64,000 bases of DNA from Tachypleus tridentatus (taxonomy: Eukaryota > Arthropoda > Merostomata > Xiphosura > Limulidae), in NCBI RefSeq assembly GCF_004210375.1, contig NC_134830.1, positions 49,543,094-49,607,093 on the forward strand. Reading direction: 5' to 3'. The notes beneath the pieces are model-generated. The model saw only the letters and a list, made by a program, of their open reading frames with translations, was not told the origin of the DNA and made no database searches. Shown here one piece after another: positions 25,590 through 38,560 of this stretch (the first letter of the stretch is position 1; each line of letters opens with the position of its first letter). A program made the translations under genes and the position numbers.

Positions 25590-27316
25590 TACTAACCTTC
25601 AGTAAAGCGTAGGAGTGTAGATTACAAACCATCAACATGATATGGGAGTATAGATTATTAACCTCCAGTAATGTATAGGAGTATAGATTATTAACTTTCA
25701 TTAAGGTGTGGCAATATAAATTACTAACCTTCAGTAAGTCGTGGTGTTATAGATTATTAACCTTCAGAAAGGTATGGAAGTATAGATTATTAACTTTCAT
25801 TAAAGCATGACAGTATACGTTACTAATCTTCATTAGGGTGGGGAGTATAAATTTCTAACCTTCAGTAAACAATGGGAGTATAAATGAGTAACCTTCAGAA
25901 AAGTATGGGAACATAGATTAATAACCTTCAGTAAGGCATGGCGTTAGAGATTATTAACCTTCAGAAAGGTATGGAAGTATAAATTACTAACTTTCAGTAA
26001 GGTATAGGAGTATATATTATTAACACTCAGCAAGCTATGGAGTATAGATTACTATATTCCAGTAAGGTATGAGAGTATAGATTATTAACCTTCAATAAGG
26101 TTTGGGAGTATAGATTACTAACCTTCATTAAGGCGTGGCAGTAGAGATTACTGACCTTCAGTAAGGTATAGGAGTGCAGATAACTAACCTTCCGTAAGGT
26201 ATGGAAGTGAAGATTACTTACCTTCAGTAAGGTATGGGAGTATACATTACTAACTTTCAGAAAAGTATGGGAGTATAGATTGCTAACTTTCATTAAAGCG
26301 CGGCAGTATGGATTACTACCCTTCATTAAGGTATGGGAGTACAAGTTATTATCCTTCAGTAAGGTATAGAGTATAAATTATTAATCTTCAGTAAGATATG
26401 AGAGTATAGATTAGTAACCTTCAGAAAAGTATGGAAGTATAGATTACTATCTACCAGTAAGGCATGGAAGTATAGATAACTAACCTTTAGTGAGATATGG
26501 GAGTATAGAATACTAACTTTCATTAAAGTATGGCAGTATGGATTACTAGCTTTTTATTAAGGCGTGGCAGTATAGATTACTAACCTCCAGTAAGGCATCG
26601 AAGTGTAGATTACTAAACTTCGGTAAGGTATGGGAGTATAGAAAAGTAACCTTCAGAAAAGTATGAGAGTATAGATTAATAATCTTCAGTAAGGCGTGGC
26701 GGTGTAGAATACTAACGTTCAGTAAGGTATATGAGTACAGATTATTATCGTTTAGTAAGGTATGGAGTATAGATTATTAATCTTCATTAAGCTATTGAGT
26801 ATAGATTAATAACCTTCAGTAAGGTATCGGAGAATAGATTATTAAACTTCAGTAAGGCATGGAAATATAGATAACTAACCTTCAGTGAGTTATGGGAATA
26901 TAGATTACTAATCTTCAGTAAGGTATGGGAGTGTAGATTACTAACTTTTATTAAACAGTGGCAGTACAGATTACTAACCTTCATTAAGGTATGGGAGTAT
27001 AGATTACTAATCTTCAGTAAGATATGGAAGTATAGATTGATAACTTTCATTAAAGCGTTGCCGTATGGATTACTAACATTCAGTAAAGTATGAGAGTGTA
27101 TATAACTAACTTTCATTAAGGCGTGACAGTATAGATTACTAACCTTCATTAAGGTATGGGAGTATAGATTACTAACCTTCAGTAAGATATGGAATATAGA
27201 TTATTAATCTTCAGTTAGGTATGGGAGTATAGATTATTAACATTCAGTAAGATATGGGAGTGTAGATTATTAACCTTCAGCAACATATTGAGTATAGATT
27301 ATTAGCATTCAGTAAA
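25590..27316. repeat. Minisatellite H, 33-bp unit, about 52 copies
   Basis: A 1.7-kb array with unit ACCTTCAGTAAGGTATGGGA, GTATAGATTACTA. Because 33 is a multiple of 3, stop-free minus-strand stretches give open frames of 105 and 120 codons with an 11-residue period (KVSNLYSHTLL). I take these as artefacts. Confidence 0.95.
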
Positions 27317-28089
27317 GCGGAAGAGTTAATGTTCTGACTCGCATAATTCTCCGCCGTTTGCAGTTGTTGATTTTCTGTCTACTTGATGACCCAGTTTTAA
27401 AGTGAATCTAAGATGGATAAAGGTACAGTTTTACCGTGCACCGGGTAATAATTATGTTTTACAAGTTAAGGTGTTAATCGATCATGATTTTGGTGATAGA
27501 AATCTCGACAAACATGTGGCAACACGAGAATATAGAAGTAGAATATAAATTGTACTTGAATACAGTGAAATTAGAAGTTGCCATAAAAATATTTGTAATT
27601 TTCATGTTGTACTGAGGCGTGCTACTTTTCTTTTGTGAAACTTTGTAAAGACTTGGCCATGTTTGTAGTTGTAATGTTTGGTTTTAGATAAATTATGCTT
27701 AACAGTAAAGTCATACAAACCAATCCAGCGAGTGTTCTCGGCTTGAGATTTGGACAAAACAGCCGAGCCAAAAAACTATTTTTCGTGTGATGTTATTAGT
27801 TTCCATTTACTCAAAGATTAAATATTTTTTGGAATCCGTTTGATCTTATGATTAATTGTTGTTGTACTATTCAGAAGACCTTCCGGAATCAATTATGATT
27901 TAACATGTAGAGATTTACAGAATATTGATTGTATTAGTTATTACACATAAAATATTGATACATTAACCAGAACATAGTTACATCGTGAATTAGGTCTGGT
28001 TAGTTGTGAGTGACCGACATTTGATGAAGAACCCACAGCGATCCAGAAAAATAACATTGAACGTGTTTCGGTTCTGTACAGCTTCAAAC
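27317..28089. other. Unique AT-rich DNA, no gene seen
   Basis: Separates arrays H and I. No ORF, RNA gene or mobile element recognised. Confidence 0.5.
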
Positions 28090-29335
28090 AGATGATGGTT
28101 GTGGGGTTTGATAATTAGTTCTATAGGAACTGATGCATATGATGGTTGTGGTGTTTGATAATTAGTTTTATAGGAACTGATGCATATGATGGTTGTGGTG
28201 TTTGATAATTAGTTCTATAGGAACTGATGCATATGATGGTTGTGGTGTTTGATAATTAGTTCTATAGGAACTGATGCATATGATGGTTGTGGTGTTTGAT
28301 AATTAGTTCTATAGGAACTGATGCATATGATGGTTGTGGTGTTTGATAATTAGTTCTATAGGAACCAATGTATATGATGGTTGTGGTGTTTGATAATTAG
28401 TTCTATAGGAACTGATGCATATGATGGTTGTGGTGTTTGATAATTAGTTCTATAGGAACTGATGCATATGATGGTTGTGGTGTTTGATAATTAGTTCTAT
28501 AGGAACTGATGCATATGATGGTTGTGGTGTTTGATAATTAGTTCTATATTAGGAACTGATGCATATGATGGTTGTGGGTTTGATATTAGTTCTATATGAT
28601 GCATATGATGGTGTGGGGTTTTTCTATAGATAATTAGTTCTATAGGAACTGATGCATATGATGGTTGTGGTGTTTGATAATTAGTTCTATAGGAACTGAT
28701 GCATATGCATATGATGGTTGTGGTGTTTGATGATTATTGTATATAGGAACCAATGTATATGATGGTTGTGGTGTTTGATGATTAGTTCTATAGGAACCAA
28801 TGTATATGATGGTTGTGGTTCTATAGGAACCAATGTATATGATAATTAGTTCTATAGGAACCTAATGAACTATGTATATGATGGTTGTGTTTGATTTGAT
28901 AATTAGTTCTATAGGAACTAATGCATATGATGATTGTGGTGTTTGATGATTAATTCTATAGGAACCTAATGTATATGATAGTAGTTTTGATAATTAGTTC
29001 TATAGGAACCAATGTTTGATTGTGGTGTTTGATTAGTTCTATAGGAACTAATGTATATGATGGTTGTGGGGTTTGATAATTAGTTCTATAGGAACTAATG
29101 TATATGATGATTGTGGTGTTTGATAATTTGTTTTATAGGAACTAATGTATATGATGGTTGTGGTGTTTGATAATTAGTTCTATAGGAACTAATGTATATG
29201 ATGATTGTGGTGTTTGATGATTAATTCTATAGGAACTAATGTATATGATGGTTGTGGGATTTGATAATTAGTTCTATAGGAACTAATGTATATGATGATT
29301 GTGGTGTTTGATAATTTGTTTTATAGCAACACGTA
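28090..29335. repeat. Minisatellite I, 47-bp unit, about 26 copies
   Basis: Unit GATGGTTGTGGTGTTTGATA, ATTAGTTCTATAGGAACTGA, TGCATAT. Units at 28.09-28.53 kb are almost identical. Those at about 28.53-29.06 kb are irregular, with truncated or rejoined units. From 29.06 kb the ACTAATGTATAT variant takes over. Confidence 0.95.
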
Positions 29336-29464
29336 TATGTATAATAAGAAAGCGATATGTTCATCAGTATCCATAAATTTGGTTTTAATCTAACAACGAA
29401 CGGTCATCACACAAATCTATCTTCACCCTCTAGAGAACAAATATTGCAGATTAAACCTACCTCC

Positions 29465-30520
29465 TTTTCAGAATAGTGTTAACAGTCTAGTGTTAAGAAC
29501 AATGTTAATAGACTAGTTTTGAAACCTACATCTCCTCCAGAATAATGTTAACAGACTAGTTTTGAAACCTACATCTCCAGAATAATGTTAACAGACTAGT
29601 TTTGAAACCTACATCCCCTCCAGAATAGTGTTAACAGACTAGTTTTGAAATCTACATCCCTTCCAGAATAATCTTAACAGATTAATGTTAAAACCTACAT
29701 GCTCTTCAGAATACTGTTAACAGTCTAGTGTTAAAACCTGCATCCTATTCAGAATAGTGTTAATAGACTAGTGTCAAAACCTACATCCTCTCCAGAATAG
29801 TGTTAACAGACTAGTGTTAAAATCTACGTCCCCCGCAGAATAGTGTTAACAGCCTAGTGTTAAAACCTATATCCCCTCCAGAATAGTGTTAACAGACAGA
29901 ATAGTATTAAGAGTCCAGTGTTAAGACCTATATCTTCTTTGGAATAGTGTTAACAGACTAGTGTTGAAACCTATATCCTCTTCAGAACAATGGGTCCGGC
30001 ATGACCAGGTGGTTAAAGCACTCGACTTATTATCCGAAGGTCGCGGGTTTGAATCCCCGTCATACCAAACATGCTCGCCCTTTCAACCGTGTGGCCGTTA
30101 TAATGTGACGGTAAATCCCATTATTCGTTGGTAAAAGAGTAGTCCAAGAGTTGGCGGTTGGTGGTGATGACTACCTGCCTTCCCTCTAGTCTAACACTGC
30201 AAAAATAGGGACGGCTAGCGCGGATAATTCTCGTGCAGTTTTGCGCGAAATTCAAAACAAACCAAACCAGAACAGTGTTAACAGACTAGTGTTAAAACGT
30301 ACATCCTCTCCAAAATAGTATTAACAGACTAGTGTTAACACCTACATCCCCGCAAGAATAGTGTTAACAGACTGGTGTTAAAACCTACATCCACTCCAGA
30401 ATAGTGTTAAAACTTACATCCCCTACAGAATAGTGCTAAAAGGCTAGTGTTAAAACGTGCATCCCCTCCAGAATAGTGCTAACAGACAAGTGTTAAAACC
30501 TAACAACCTCTTCAGAACAG
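29465..30520. repeat. Minisatellite J, about 43-bp unit, about 18 copies
   Basis: Unit AGAATAGTGTTAACAGACTA, GTGTTAAAACCTACATCCCC, TCC. It is split by a SINE at 29993-30267. Confidence 0.93.
29993..30267 (+). mobile_element. SINE family 1, full length, inside minisatellite J
   Basis: Head GGTCCGGCATGACCAGGTGG, box B GGGTTTGAATCC, complete core and tail TTCAAAACAAACCAAAC. Target duplication CAGAACAATG (29983-29992) and CAGAACAGTG (30268-30277), one mismatch. The insertion target was a unit of the pre-existing array. Confidence 0.94.
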
Positions 30521-31424
30521 TGCTCAATTTTCTCGAATATAACTCTGAGTTTCCGGTACTTTTAAAAACGTCTTCGAAAATATTTTTAAAAAAAAGTATT
30601 TCGCAACGAATCACGTATTTCTTCACACTGGTAAAATTTGTGTTGAAGAAATGAGAATGAATGTTTTGAACATTAACATTAAGGAATGTTTTGTTAGAAA
30701 CTCTGTACGCATGTAAAGAATTTTCCCGAAAGAGAATTACTATATATTTAGTTCTAACCCTTGGCGTGTGTTAATGACGTCTTTGCTCTCAGTTTTCGTG
30801 TCTAAGAGATAATGTATACTGCTGAAGCTATAGTGCTTAAAGGAATAAACTGTTTGGGATGGGTGGGGGTGAATGTGCCACAAAGTGAGAGCACTTCATA
30901 ATATTCCCCCCGTTGTCTAACTAGTTCACGTGCTGTATTGAACACTCATTGTGCGAGGTGTCTTTTCCCTGCTGATCCGGAGTTTTTGTTCGTTCTCCAC
31001 ATGAGAATGAGAGACTCTTATGGATTGTTACTGCTCTTTTCAGGCAGTTTTAATATGGTTCTGTATCAGGGGCAGTCACATTATTTCAACTTTATATAAC
31101 ATATCTGACGCTTCAATATCTGCATTACAAGAATCCCATTTGCTAGAAAAGGTAATATGTAATGAACAATTTATGTTTCCATTTAGATATAAGTGTAGTA
31201 GCTCTTTCTGACTGTCCTACCATCAACATAAAGTGTGATATATGTAAATATGGCTTTTATTCAGTGCCTCAAGCTTCAACGGGTGTTACTGTGGAATATT
31301 ATGACATCGGTGACATGGTATACAGTGACATGTCCATCACAAATAGCTCATGTATAGCAAAAGTATGTGTGTGTTGTAGCAATAGTTTGGGTTGTTAGAG
31401 AAACAACTACGCGGAGAAACTTTG
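30521..31424. other. Unique DNA, no gene recognised
   Basis: Short + frames (30457-30654, 31020-31211, 31162-31398) have no recognisable domains; the first starts inside minisatellite J. Confidence 0.4.
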
Positions 31425-31528
31425 AAGTTAAGCACAAAGCAACACAATGGGTTGTCTGTGCTCTGCCCACCACGCGGACTTCAAAGTTGTAAGTCCCCAG
31501 ACATGCCGCTGTGCCACCGGAGGGCTGC
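31425..31528 (-). mobile_element. SINE family 3 copy, degenerate
   Basis: Reads AAGTTAAGCACAAAGC, TGTCTGTGCTCTGCCCACCA, GTAAGTCCCCAGACATGCCG. This is the complement of the family-3 order: tRNA-like head, GGTGGGCAGAGCACAGATAG, then GCTTTGTGCTTAA. Confidence 0.6.
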
Positions 31529-32030
31529 CGAGAAGCATAGCGAAAGGCCTTCAACCACGCCTAAAAGCATAGCGACGACGTCGGGGAAAAACAGTGAAAT
31601 ATATTTAGAAACTCTTAAATGAATACGTTGCTAGTTTCAGGTGTTTTGTGTGTGTGTGTGAAACCTTAAACCTGTTGCGAAACCAAACTGAACACCATAA
31701 CATCCAACTATGAAATCATGTCAGTCGGGTCTCCATATCGATCAGCGTGTCAAAAAGTAGGTCATTCACAACCTATGTTAGTTTCGTGGTGTTTCCAACC
31801 ACGTCCAAGTATGCGAGATAGAAACATTTTTATTTTAACGCACGTCGTTTCGTATACCATGTAAATTTATTTCTCAATTTTAACTTCCTAGTATAATTCC
31901 AGGAAACAATCACTTTGCAACAAAGTGTAGTTAATTGAGTTTGTAACTTAATGCAAAGTGACCATAAAATCAATGCTATTTGATACAAGCAAACCAAGTG
32001 TAGTACAGGGATGCAATCGACCAGTCCTTG

Positions 32031-32044
32031 TGACGTCACACGTG
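32031..32044. promoter_or_regulatory. CRE (TGACGTCA) joined to E-box (CACGTG)
   Basis: Two palindromic factor sites abut within 14 bp (TGACGTCA at 32031-32038, CACGTG at 32039-32044) in otherwise unique DNA. No neighbouring gene is evident. Confidence 0.25.
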
Positions 32045-32448
32045 AATTGGTGGACGAAATTATAATTAGGTCAAGTGAAGACAGTGCGCTCTTTTATTCT
32101 TCTCCCCCCACACACACTTTTTTTTACTGATGCTGAATTATAATATTACTCCAGGGTTCTTTCATTTTTATGTATTTCATGTACACTAAGTGAATCCAAC
32201 ACGTATAGCCATTGATTAATTTTTAACACTTACGTGAGTGTTATGTTAAAATACCCTATCCGTATTTACTCGTGCCACATGTAGTCAGTTGTCATATCTG
32301 ATTAATATTTAGTTTGCTGTTCGTATCTGCATACTTAAATTACAGTTCTCCGTGTGTGAGTATCACCATTTTTAGGTTATTTATGTGAGGAAACCTTGCT
32401 ATTTTGTAGCCCGTTAAAACACTAAGGAAGACTGGTAATTTGCGTTAT

Positions 32449-32645
32449 TCGAATCTTCATCCCACCACATATGCTTGCCCTTTCAGCCGCGGTGACGTTA
32501 TACTGTGATGGTCAATCCAACTATTTGTTAGTGTAAAAGTAGCCAGAGAATTGGCTGTGGGTGCTCTAGTCTTTCACTATTATATTAGGGACGGCTAACG
32601 CAGATAGTTTTGTGTAGCTTCGCGCGAAATTAAAAAACAAACAAA
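32449..32645 (+). mobile_element. SINE family 1, body only
   Basis: Lacks the tRNA-like head. It starts in the body (CCACCACATATGCTTGCCC) and ends in AAATTAAAAAACAAACAAAC. Diverged and 5'-truncated. Confidence 0.85.
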
Positions 32646-33787
32646 CACTCACCAAGTGAGAAGCGGAAGTAGGAAGAGGTCAGATGCACTTGACTTCCCA
32701 GGTTTGTAAGACCTAATCTCCGGTAAAGATCAGAGTCAGAAACAGTATTTCTCACGAGAGAGCAAAAATTACATACCGTCACTTGTTTTCCCAACCTGTT
32801 CTTCTACAGTTTAATTGTAAGACTTACTTCTATGTGTGTACACTATATTTACAAAAATAAATCGAAAAATTTCGGCATAATATATCCAAAGAAAACTGAA
32901 GTAAGTTACTAGTCTTTTTGTCAGCTCTACATTTTTAACATACTTACATACATTGTTAATGTTATTAGGCGGTTTCAGTACAAATATAACGTCGTCACGG
33001 GGATGCAAGCGTTTTGCTGGGATGATTCATTTGGTAGTTGAGGGGATGTGAACATGATTAAGTATGTATCACATATTAATTTACATTGTGTTTGTGAACT
33101 TCTCTGTTTGTCCAAAACCAACTCCTACATATTTGGTCAAGCTGGGCCAAACTTGGCAAGTGGACTCATAATTAAAAGCGATACATTTAGAAACAATATC
33201 CGAAAATTTCCAGAGATTCGCACGTGCACTATATTGTTCTAATGTTGTTCTTCAGTTGGTAGATTGTTTTAATTAATTTATCTCATGAAAATAATTCAAC
33301 GTCCAGTCTGCGTAACGATAATAAATTAGCTATATTAACTCCTTTACGCACTTTTACAAGCTTTTACACTTTTTACCTTATTGTAGGCCTGCGTTTACAT
33401 CTATACTATTAGCAACTCACTAAAATAAAAATCAACTTGCTTGTATAAAGTTTTTCAATATACAGATAACTAATACACACAAAAACATAAATACACTGAC
33501 CGGTTATTTCTAATAAACAACACTCTGTACTCTTGGTTTTTCACTAAATCATTACAAGCTTGTTTCACTTACTGACTGGCTTGCCTCTATTGATATTTAA
33601 ACCTCATTCTACATGTTTCACAAAGTCAGCCGGTTTTCATAACGTAAGTTTATAATTTTTTAGGCCTAATTCCTCGAGCTTAATGTCATGCGCCCTCTAG
33701 CAAACCTATAAATTAACACATAAAAATATACTAAAGCCTAAACCAGTATCATTCAGCTAACAGTTGTAATTTGTAAACATTGGTTCG
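32646..33787. other. Unique AT-rich DNA, no gene recognised
   Basis: Frames of about 65 codons on both strands without motifs. Confidence 0.4.
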
Positions 33788-33893
33788 GTCCCCCACTGAC
33801 GCAGCGGTAAATTTGCGGACTTATAACGCTAAAAACTGGGTTTCGATACCGGCGGTGAGTACCCATCGTGCACCTTTGTGATTAACTACAAAC
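33788..33893 (+). mobile_element. SINE family 3 copy
   Basis: Head CCCCCACTGACGCAGCGGTA, decayed box B GGGTTTCGATACC, GGCGGTGAGTACCCATCGTG, and tail TTTGTGATTAACTACAAAC. Confidence 0.6.
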
Positions 33894-34194
33894 GTTACGG
33901 TTTGGGTTGTGGCTTGCTTATTAATCGTTCATAAAACCGTTCTGTAATAGCGGAAACCAAACATAAATATGTGTAGTAGGTTACATGACATCACTATCAG
34001 AAGTAGGTCACAGTTGTACTCACGTACGTGGACCTAACTGATGCTTTAGTGGAAACTTGAGTCTTTATATTTTTTTAAATATTAACCTCGAACATATGAA
34101 CACTGAACAGGATATACAAACAGCTATGTATACAGGGAGAAATATGAATGAATGAACTTACTAGCATGGATTTGATTTTAATGGAAAGTTGATG

Positions 34195-34742
34195 TCGACA
34201 AATTATGTTAATCAGTACTAGTGTTTTATTATGCTAATCAGTACTAGTGTGTTATTATATTAATCAGTACTAGTGTGTTATTATATTAATCGGTACTAGT
34301 GTTTTATTATGCTAATCAGTACTAGTGTGTTATTATGCTAATCAGTACTAGTGTGTTATTATGTTGATTAGTACTAGTGCGTTATTATATTAATCAGTAC
34401 TAGTGTGTTATTATATTAATCAGTACTAGTGTTTTTATGCTAATCAGTACTAGTGTGTTATTATGCTAATCAGTACTAGTGTGTTATTATATTAATCAGT
34501 ACTAGTGTTTTATTATGCTAATCAGTACTAGTGTGTTATTATGTTGATTAGTACTAGTGTGTTATTATATTAATCAGTACTAGTGTTTTATTATGCTAAT
34601 CAGTACTAGTGTGTTATTATGTTGATTAGTACTAGTGTGTTATTATATTAATCAGTACTAGTGTGTTAATATGTTAATTAGTATTAGTGTATTCTTATAT
34701 TAATCAGTATTAATGTGTTATTATGTTAATCAGTGCTAATGT
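34195..34742. repeat. Minisatellite K, about 26-bp unit, about 21 copies
   Basis: Unit GTTATTATATTAATCAGTAC, TAGTGT. Two alternating variants (ATGCTAATC and ATATTAATC) plus ATGTTGATT recur in order, suggesting block duplication. Confidence 0.93.
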
Positions 34743-34989
34743 GTTTTGCTCATTTTTAAGATAGTAATTTACAAAGGATCCCCCTCCTCCAGGGATCAGC
34801 AAACCTTGGGAGCTTATAACGGTACAATTCGGGAGTGTGGAGGAGACAGAGCAGAAGGCCCATCGAAATACAGAATAAATTACTGTGTTTAGTACTTAAT
34901 GTATAATTAAAACCAGAAACGTGATAACTGTTGCATATCTAATCTCGTGTATGAAGTTAAAATGTTAAAATATTTTTAACCACACAGAA
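34743..34989. other. Unique spacer
   Basis: No feature recognised. Confidence 0.4.
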
Positions 34990-35115
34990 ATCCCCCGCTG
35001 GTACAGCGGTAAGTCTACGGATTTGCAACACTAAAATCACGTGTTTGATTCCCTTCGGTGGACTCAGCAGATAGCCCGATGTGGGTTTGCTATAAGGAAA
35101 ACACAAACAAACACA
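34990..35115 (+). mobile_element. tRNA-head SINE, family 2
   Basis: CCCCCGCTGGTACAGCGGTA, AGTCTACGGATTTGCAACAC, box B GTTTGATTCCC, GTGGACTCAGCAGATAGCCC, GGGTTTGCTATAAGG and an AAACACAAACAAACAC tail. Confidence 0.82.
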
Positions 35116-35290
35116 CAAATGACAAAGAACCATGGTCTTTATCAGATGCTATAGTGATATTACGAAGTTATACAATAAACGTGTGTTGTTGGTGAAAGTC
35201 CAATTCGAAGAGGAATATTGTACTGTTCATCCTTCACTTGACTTTTGACCTTCGTCGTATTATATCCTCAGATCATAATATGCGTGGTTT

Positions 35291-35447
35291 TATTCCTTCT
35301 AATCACAGCCATTATATCTTCCCCGAGTTTCTCTGTAAAACATTAGTAATGTGTCACACTGAGTGGTTTTAGGCCAAAGTGCGAGACGAGAATGTTTTAA
35401 AAGAGAGCCACGCGGGGAAGATATAATGGCTGTGATTACAAGGAATT
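35291..35447. repeat. Long imperfect inverted repeat (hairpin)
   Basis: Left arm 35291-35344 and right arm 35391-35447. The outer 35 bp (centred on CACAGCCATTATATCTTCCC) match in 33 positions, and an inner stretch (TCTCTGTAAAACATT against AATGTTTTAAAAGAGA) also pairs. The loop is about 46 nt. It could be a palindromic MITE or the template of a long hairpin RNA. I recognise no family. Confidence 0.8.
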
Positions 35448-37715
35448 AAAAGGGTTAAAGTGTTTTCACTTCCTACCTGAATGAGGAAAGTCACGTGAAT
35501 GGTGATGCTACTAACGCGGATGATACAGGAAAGGGATAAATATTCAAATGTTAGGCTGCTAAACAAAGCCTGTAACAAACAACATGATGAAGAAACCAGT
35601 GGTAGATACTCATAACATTCTGTTAATGATGGGAATCAGTTGAATATTACCCTGACTATGGAAGTCTGTACTGTGTTCGCTGTTACTTGTTTATCGATAT
35701 GATGCACCCAGTCCGATGTTCTGAAAAAACAAAGCCAAAATTCTTTTACGTATTTATCGCAGATAATTTACACGTATTTGGTGTTTTGTCGAACCAAGAT
35801 TGCAAGTGTTTACTGTTGACAAATTGTGTTTTAGTAACTTAAATCAAAATTCAAGACAAACTCGAAATTTAAGCTTTAAAACAGAGCTTGGCGTGTTTCG
35901 TATTCTTTTGTAGTTCATTAGTAAGTTTGAAACCCGTATAACTAAAAGTCAGGATTCCATTTGTGTACTGACCCAGTGGCGATACACCGATTATATTTTT
36001 ATTAGTATTTCTGCGATTAAAGCAAAACAGTTACGACTGGACCATATACACTGGCATGGATTTGATTATACCACAGTAGACTGTTGTTGTTGCCTTAGCA
36101 AAATGAGTTATTTCTCTGTGTTTTGTCCTTCGTGGGAATCGAACCCCGGATTTTGGGATTGTAAGTGTATAAACTCTACTGAGGGGACCACTACAGTGAA
36201 AAAAAAAGCAACTAACATATATATGTATATATATATATATAGTAATCATAATGTTTTCTTAACCTTTAATTTACACAGATAGAATATTTTTGGTCGTTTC
36301 TTTACAAAATGAACCGCGTGATTGTATCCTGACTACTTCAATAGTTGTTCTTACCCGCTTGAGTTTGATATGCACAAAAGAGGTCGTCAGATGTAGACAC
36401 TGTGTGATAACGTGTGTGTGTGTATGTATATATATATATGTACGTATGTATACATAACGAGGTATACGATACCTCCGTTTGATTGCATTTCATATGATAT
36501 TTAACTAAAGTCACGACGATGCGGGTTGGATTTTGTTTCGTCTTTTCTGTGCGAATGTTGCGTGCGATAATTCGAGAACGGTGGCGATTAGTTAGGAAAA
36601 TTCTACAAATTAAATTTTATTTGTTATTATCTATAACAGTTTTCGTCTCTTGTAATAAAAGAATATCGAATTGGAGTGAAAAGCCGTAACAGACAATCTT
36701 TCCAATGTTTAGAAATAAATGAAGAAACACGAAACGTATCAACAATTTTGGTAATGCTATATCAGTATATCATACAAATGAGTTCATAATTACGGCCACA
36801 CATTCTAGTTTCATCTAATCTTATTTCTTCAACCGTCTGTTTATATACCCAATGAATCTCTGCGATAGTTACACTGTTTCTGATACAAATGTTACCGTGG
36901 GTTCTGGTTCGGTCCATGTAGGTTGCCACATTATGACAACCAATGAAAATAAACGTACAGTTTGTTGGAAAGAAAGTTATTTAAAATACATATTATATTT
37001 TGTTCGAAGTAACGACGTCTTATTAGGTCACTTCTTAAACATGGGTCTGTAAGATTCTAGGTCAGGTACTATCAGACATTGTTCTCTGTCGTAATACGCC
37101 AGAGATACGTGTCAGGTAACAATTTAGGGTTATAGGATTTTATCTTATGTAAACACTGATGTAATTCTGCTACTGATATATGTAGAATACCTTACACGAG
37201 GGCTGCGCACAAAATGTCTCGGACATTTTGATGTTATTCAAACAAATCATATACTGGCCACCTGCATATCTACAGGCCCCAAGTGAAAGAGATTTTCGTA
37301 GATTGAATAGGTTGGTGGTACACTCGAATTTGCAACACCATTTTAATAATATATCTTTCAGAAGAGAATACCATTTCTACTTTAAACATTTAAAATTAAA
37401 TATAATGAAACTCTTTAGCTAGTGGTTTCTTTGAGTGGAGCTCTCGCTCTATGCATATTAATGAGCCATATATAAATTGACTTCTACTTCTTCGGATATC
37501 TACACTTCATTCATTTTCTTGTTTTATATTTGGAGATTCAGACAGTATGAATAACCTGAAACTGGTACAGTTACTAGTCAAGATCAGATGTTATATCTAA
37601 GTCACCAAGTGAAACTAACTCTTACTATGAACAACTTTTCGTAGCTGGTTCCTGCACCTTACCGTGTCGGTTTTCAAGGTGTTGTAACACTTATCACTGA
37701 GAGATTTTCAACGTG
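35448..37715. other. Mostly unique DNA with microsatellites
   Basis: AT-rich, no gene recognised. Includes TA/TG microsatellites near 36210-36245 and 36410-36450, and a degenerate family-3 SINE piece at 36117-36205 (GGGAATCGAACCCCGGATTT). Confidence 0.4.
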
Positions 37716-37976
37716 TTTTGGTTTCGCGCACCTTTACACGAGAACTACCTGTGCTAGTCATTTCTAATTTGGCAGTGATATATTGGAGGGAAGGCAGCTA
37801 GTGAACACCACCAACTATTGGGCTACTCTTTTACAAACGAATAGTGGGACTGGTTGTTACATTATAACATTTCCACGACTGAAAAGCCGAGCCTGTTCGC
37901 TGAAGAGAATTCGAGACACTCAATCCTCAGATTTCGAGTCGATCGCCGTAACTACCAGGCCATGCCAGGCCTGTTT
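37716..37976 (-). mobile_element. SINE family 1, diverged
   Basis: TTTTGGTTTCGCGCACC through GAGGGAAGGCAGCTAGTG to GGCCATGCCAGGCC. Much more diverged than most copies and therefore older. Confidence 0.85.
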
Positions 37977-38144
37977 TCGATGTGTAGTATAATATAAACA
38001 TGTTCCTTACACTTTATCTTTCTCCAACGTTGATTCTCCCTCTTTTGTTCCATGTTATTATTATTATAATCTTGTGTTTTAACATTTTGTTAATATTTTG
38101 TAGTTAACACAATAAACTTAGCGTCCGTGAGTTCGTGTTTTTAT

Positions 38145-38250
38145 AGCTAGACCACATCCAGCTCTATGCTGTGTCCACCGATGGGAATCGAATCCTTAAT
38201 TTCAGAGTCGTAAATCCATAGACTTACCACTATTCCAATGAGGAACTAAA
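38145..38250 (-). mobile_element. SINE family 3, degenerate
   Basis: Contains CTATGCTGTGTCCACCGATG, GGGAATCGAATCC and AGAGTCGTAAATCCATAGAC, the reverse of a family-3 head. Confidence 0.5.
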
Positions 38251-38516
38251 CTTTAACAGTAATGGGGAGAAAAAAAAAAACCCTGTAAGAGCACAGTTTG
38301 AGAATAACTGATTTTGTATATCGCGTTGCGTCAGCCTTTCTAAACCTGTTTTGCCATTTCTAGACCAGGTTGTGTCCCCTCCCCCACTGTTATAAAAATA
38401 GTTATTTGTATATAATTTGACTTAATATTTCCGCTTTTTGCAAAGTGCCTTGACTGACTGTAATGTGTGTGTTGTTAAGGAGAGTGTAGTTCTTCTCGCC
38501 AGTGGAGACAGTAATT

Positions 38517-38560
38517 GGTTTGGTTTGTTTTGAATTTCGCGCAAAGCTACACGAGGGCTA
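38517..38560 (-). mobile_element. 44-bp SINE stub with target duplication
   Basis: Only the last 44 bp of a family-1 SINE (GGTTTGTTTTGAATTTCGCG to ACGAGGGCTA), flanked by a perfect 11-bp repeat AGACAGTAATT (38506-38516 and 38561-38571). This fits an integration in which reverse transcription stopped after a few dozen bases. Confidence 0.92.
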
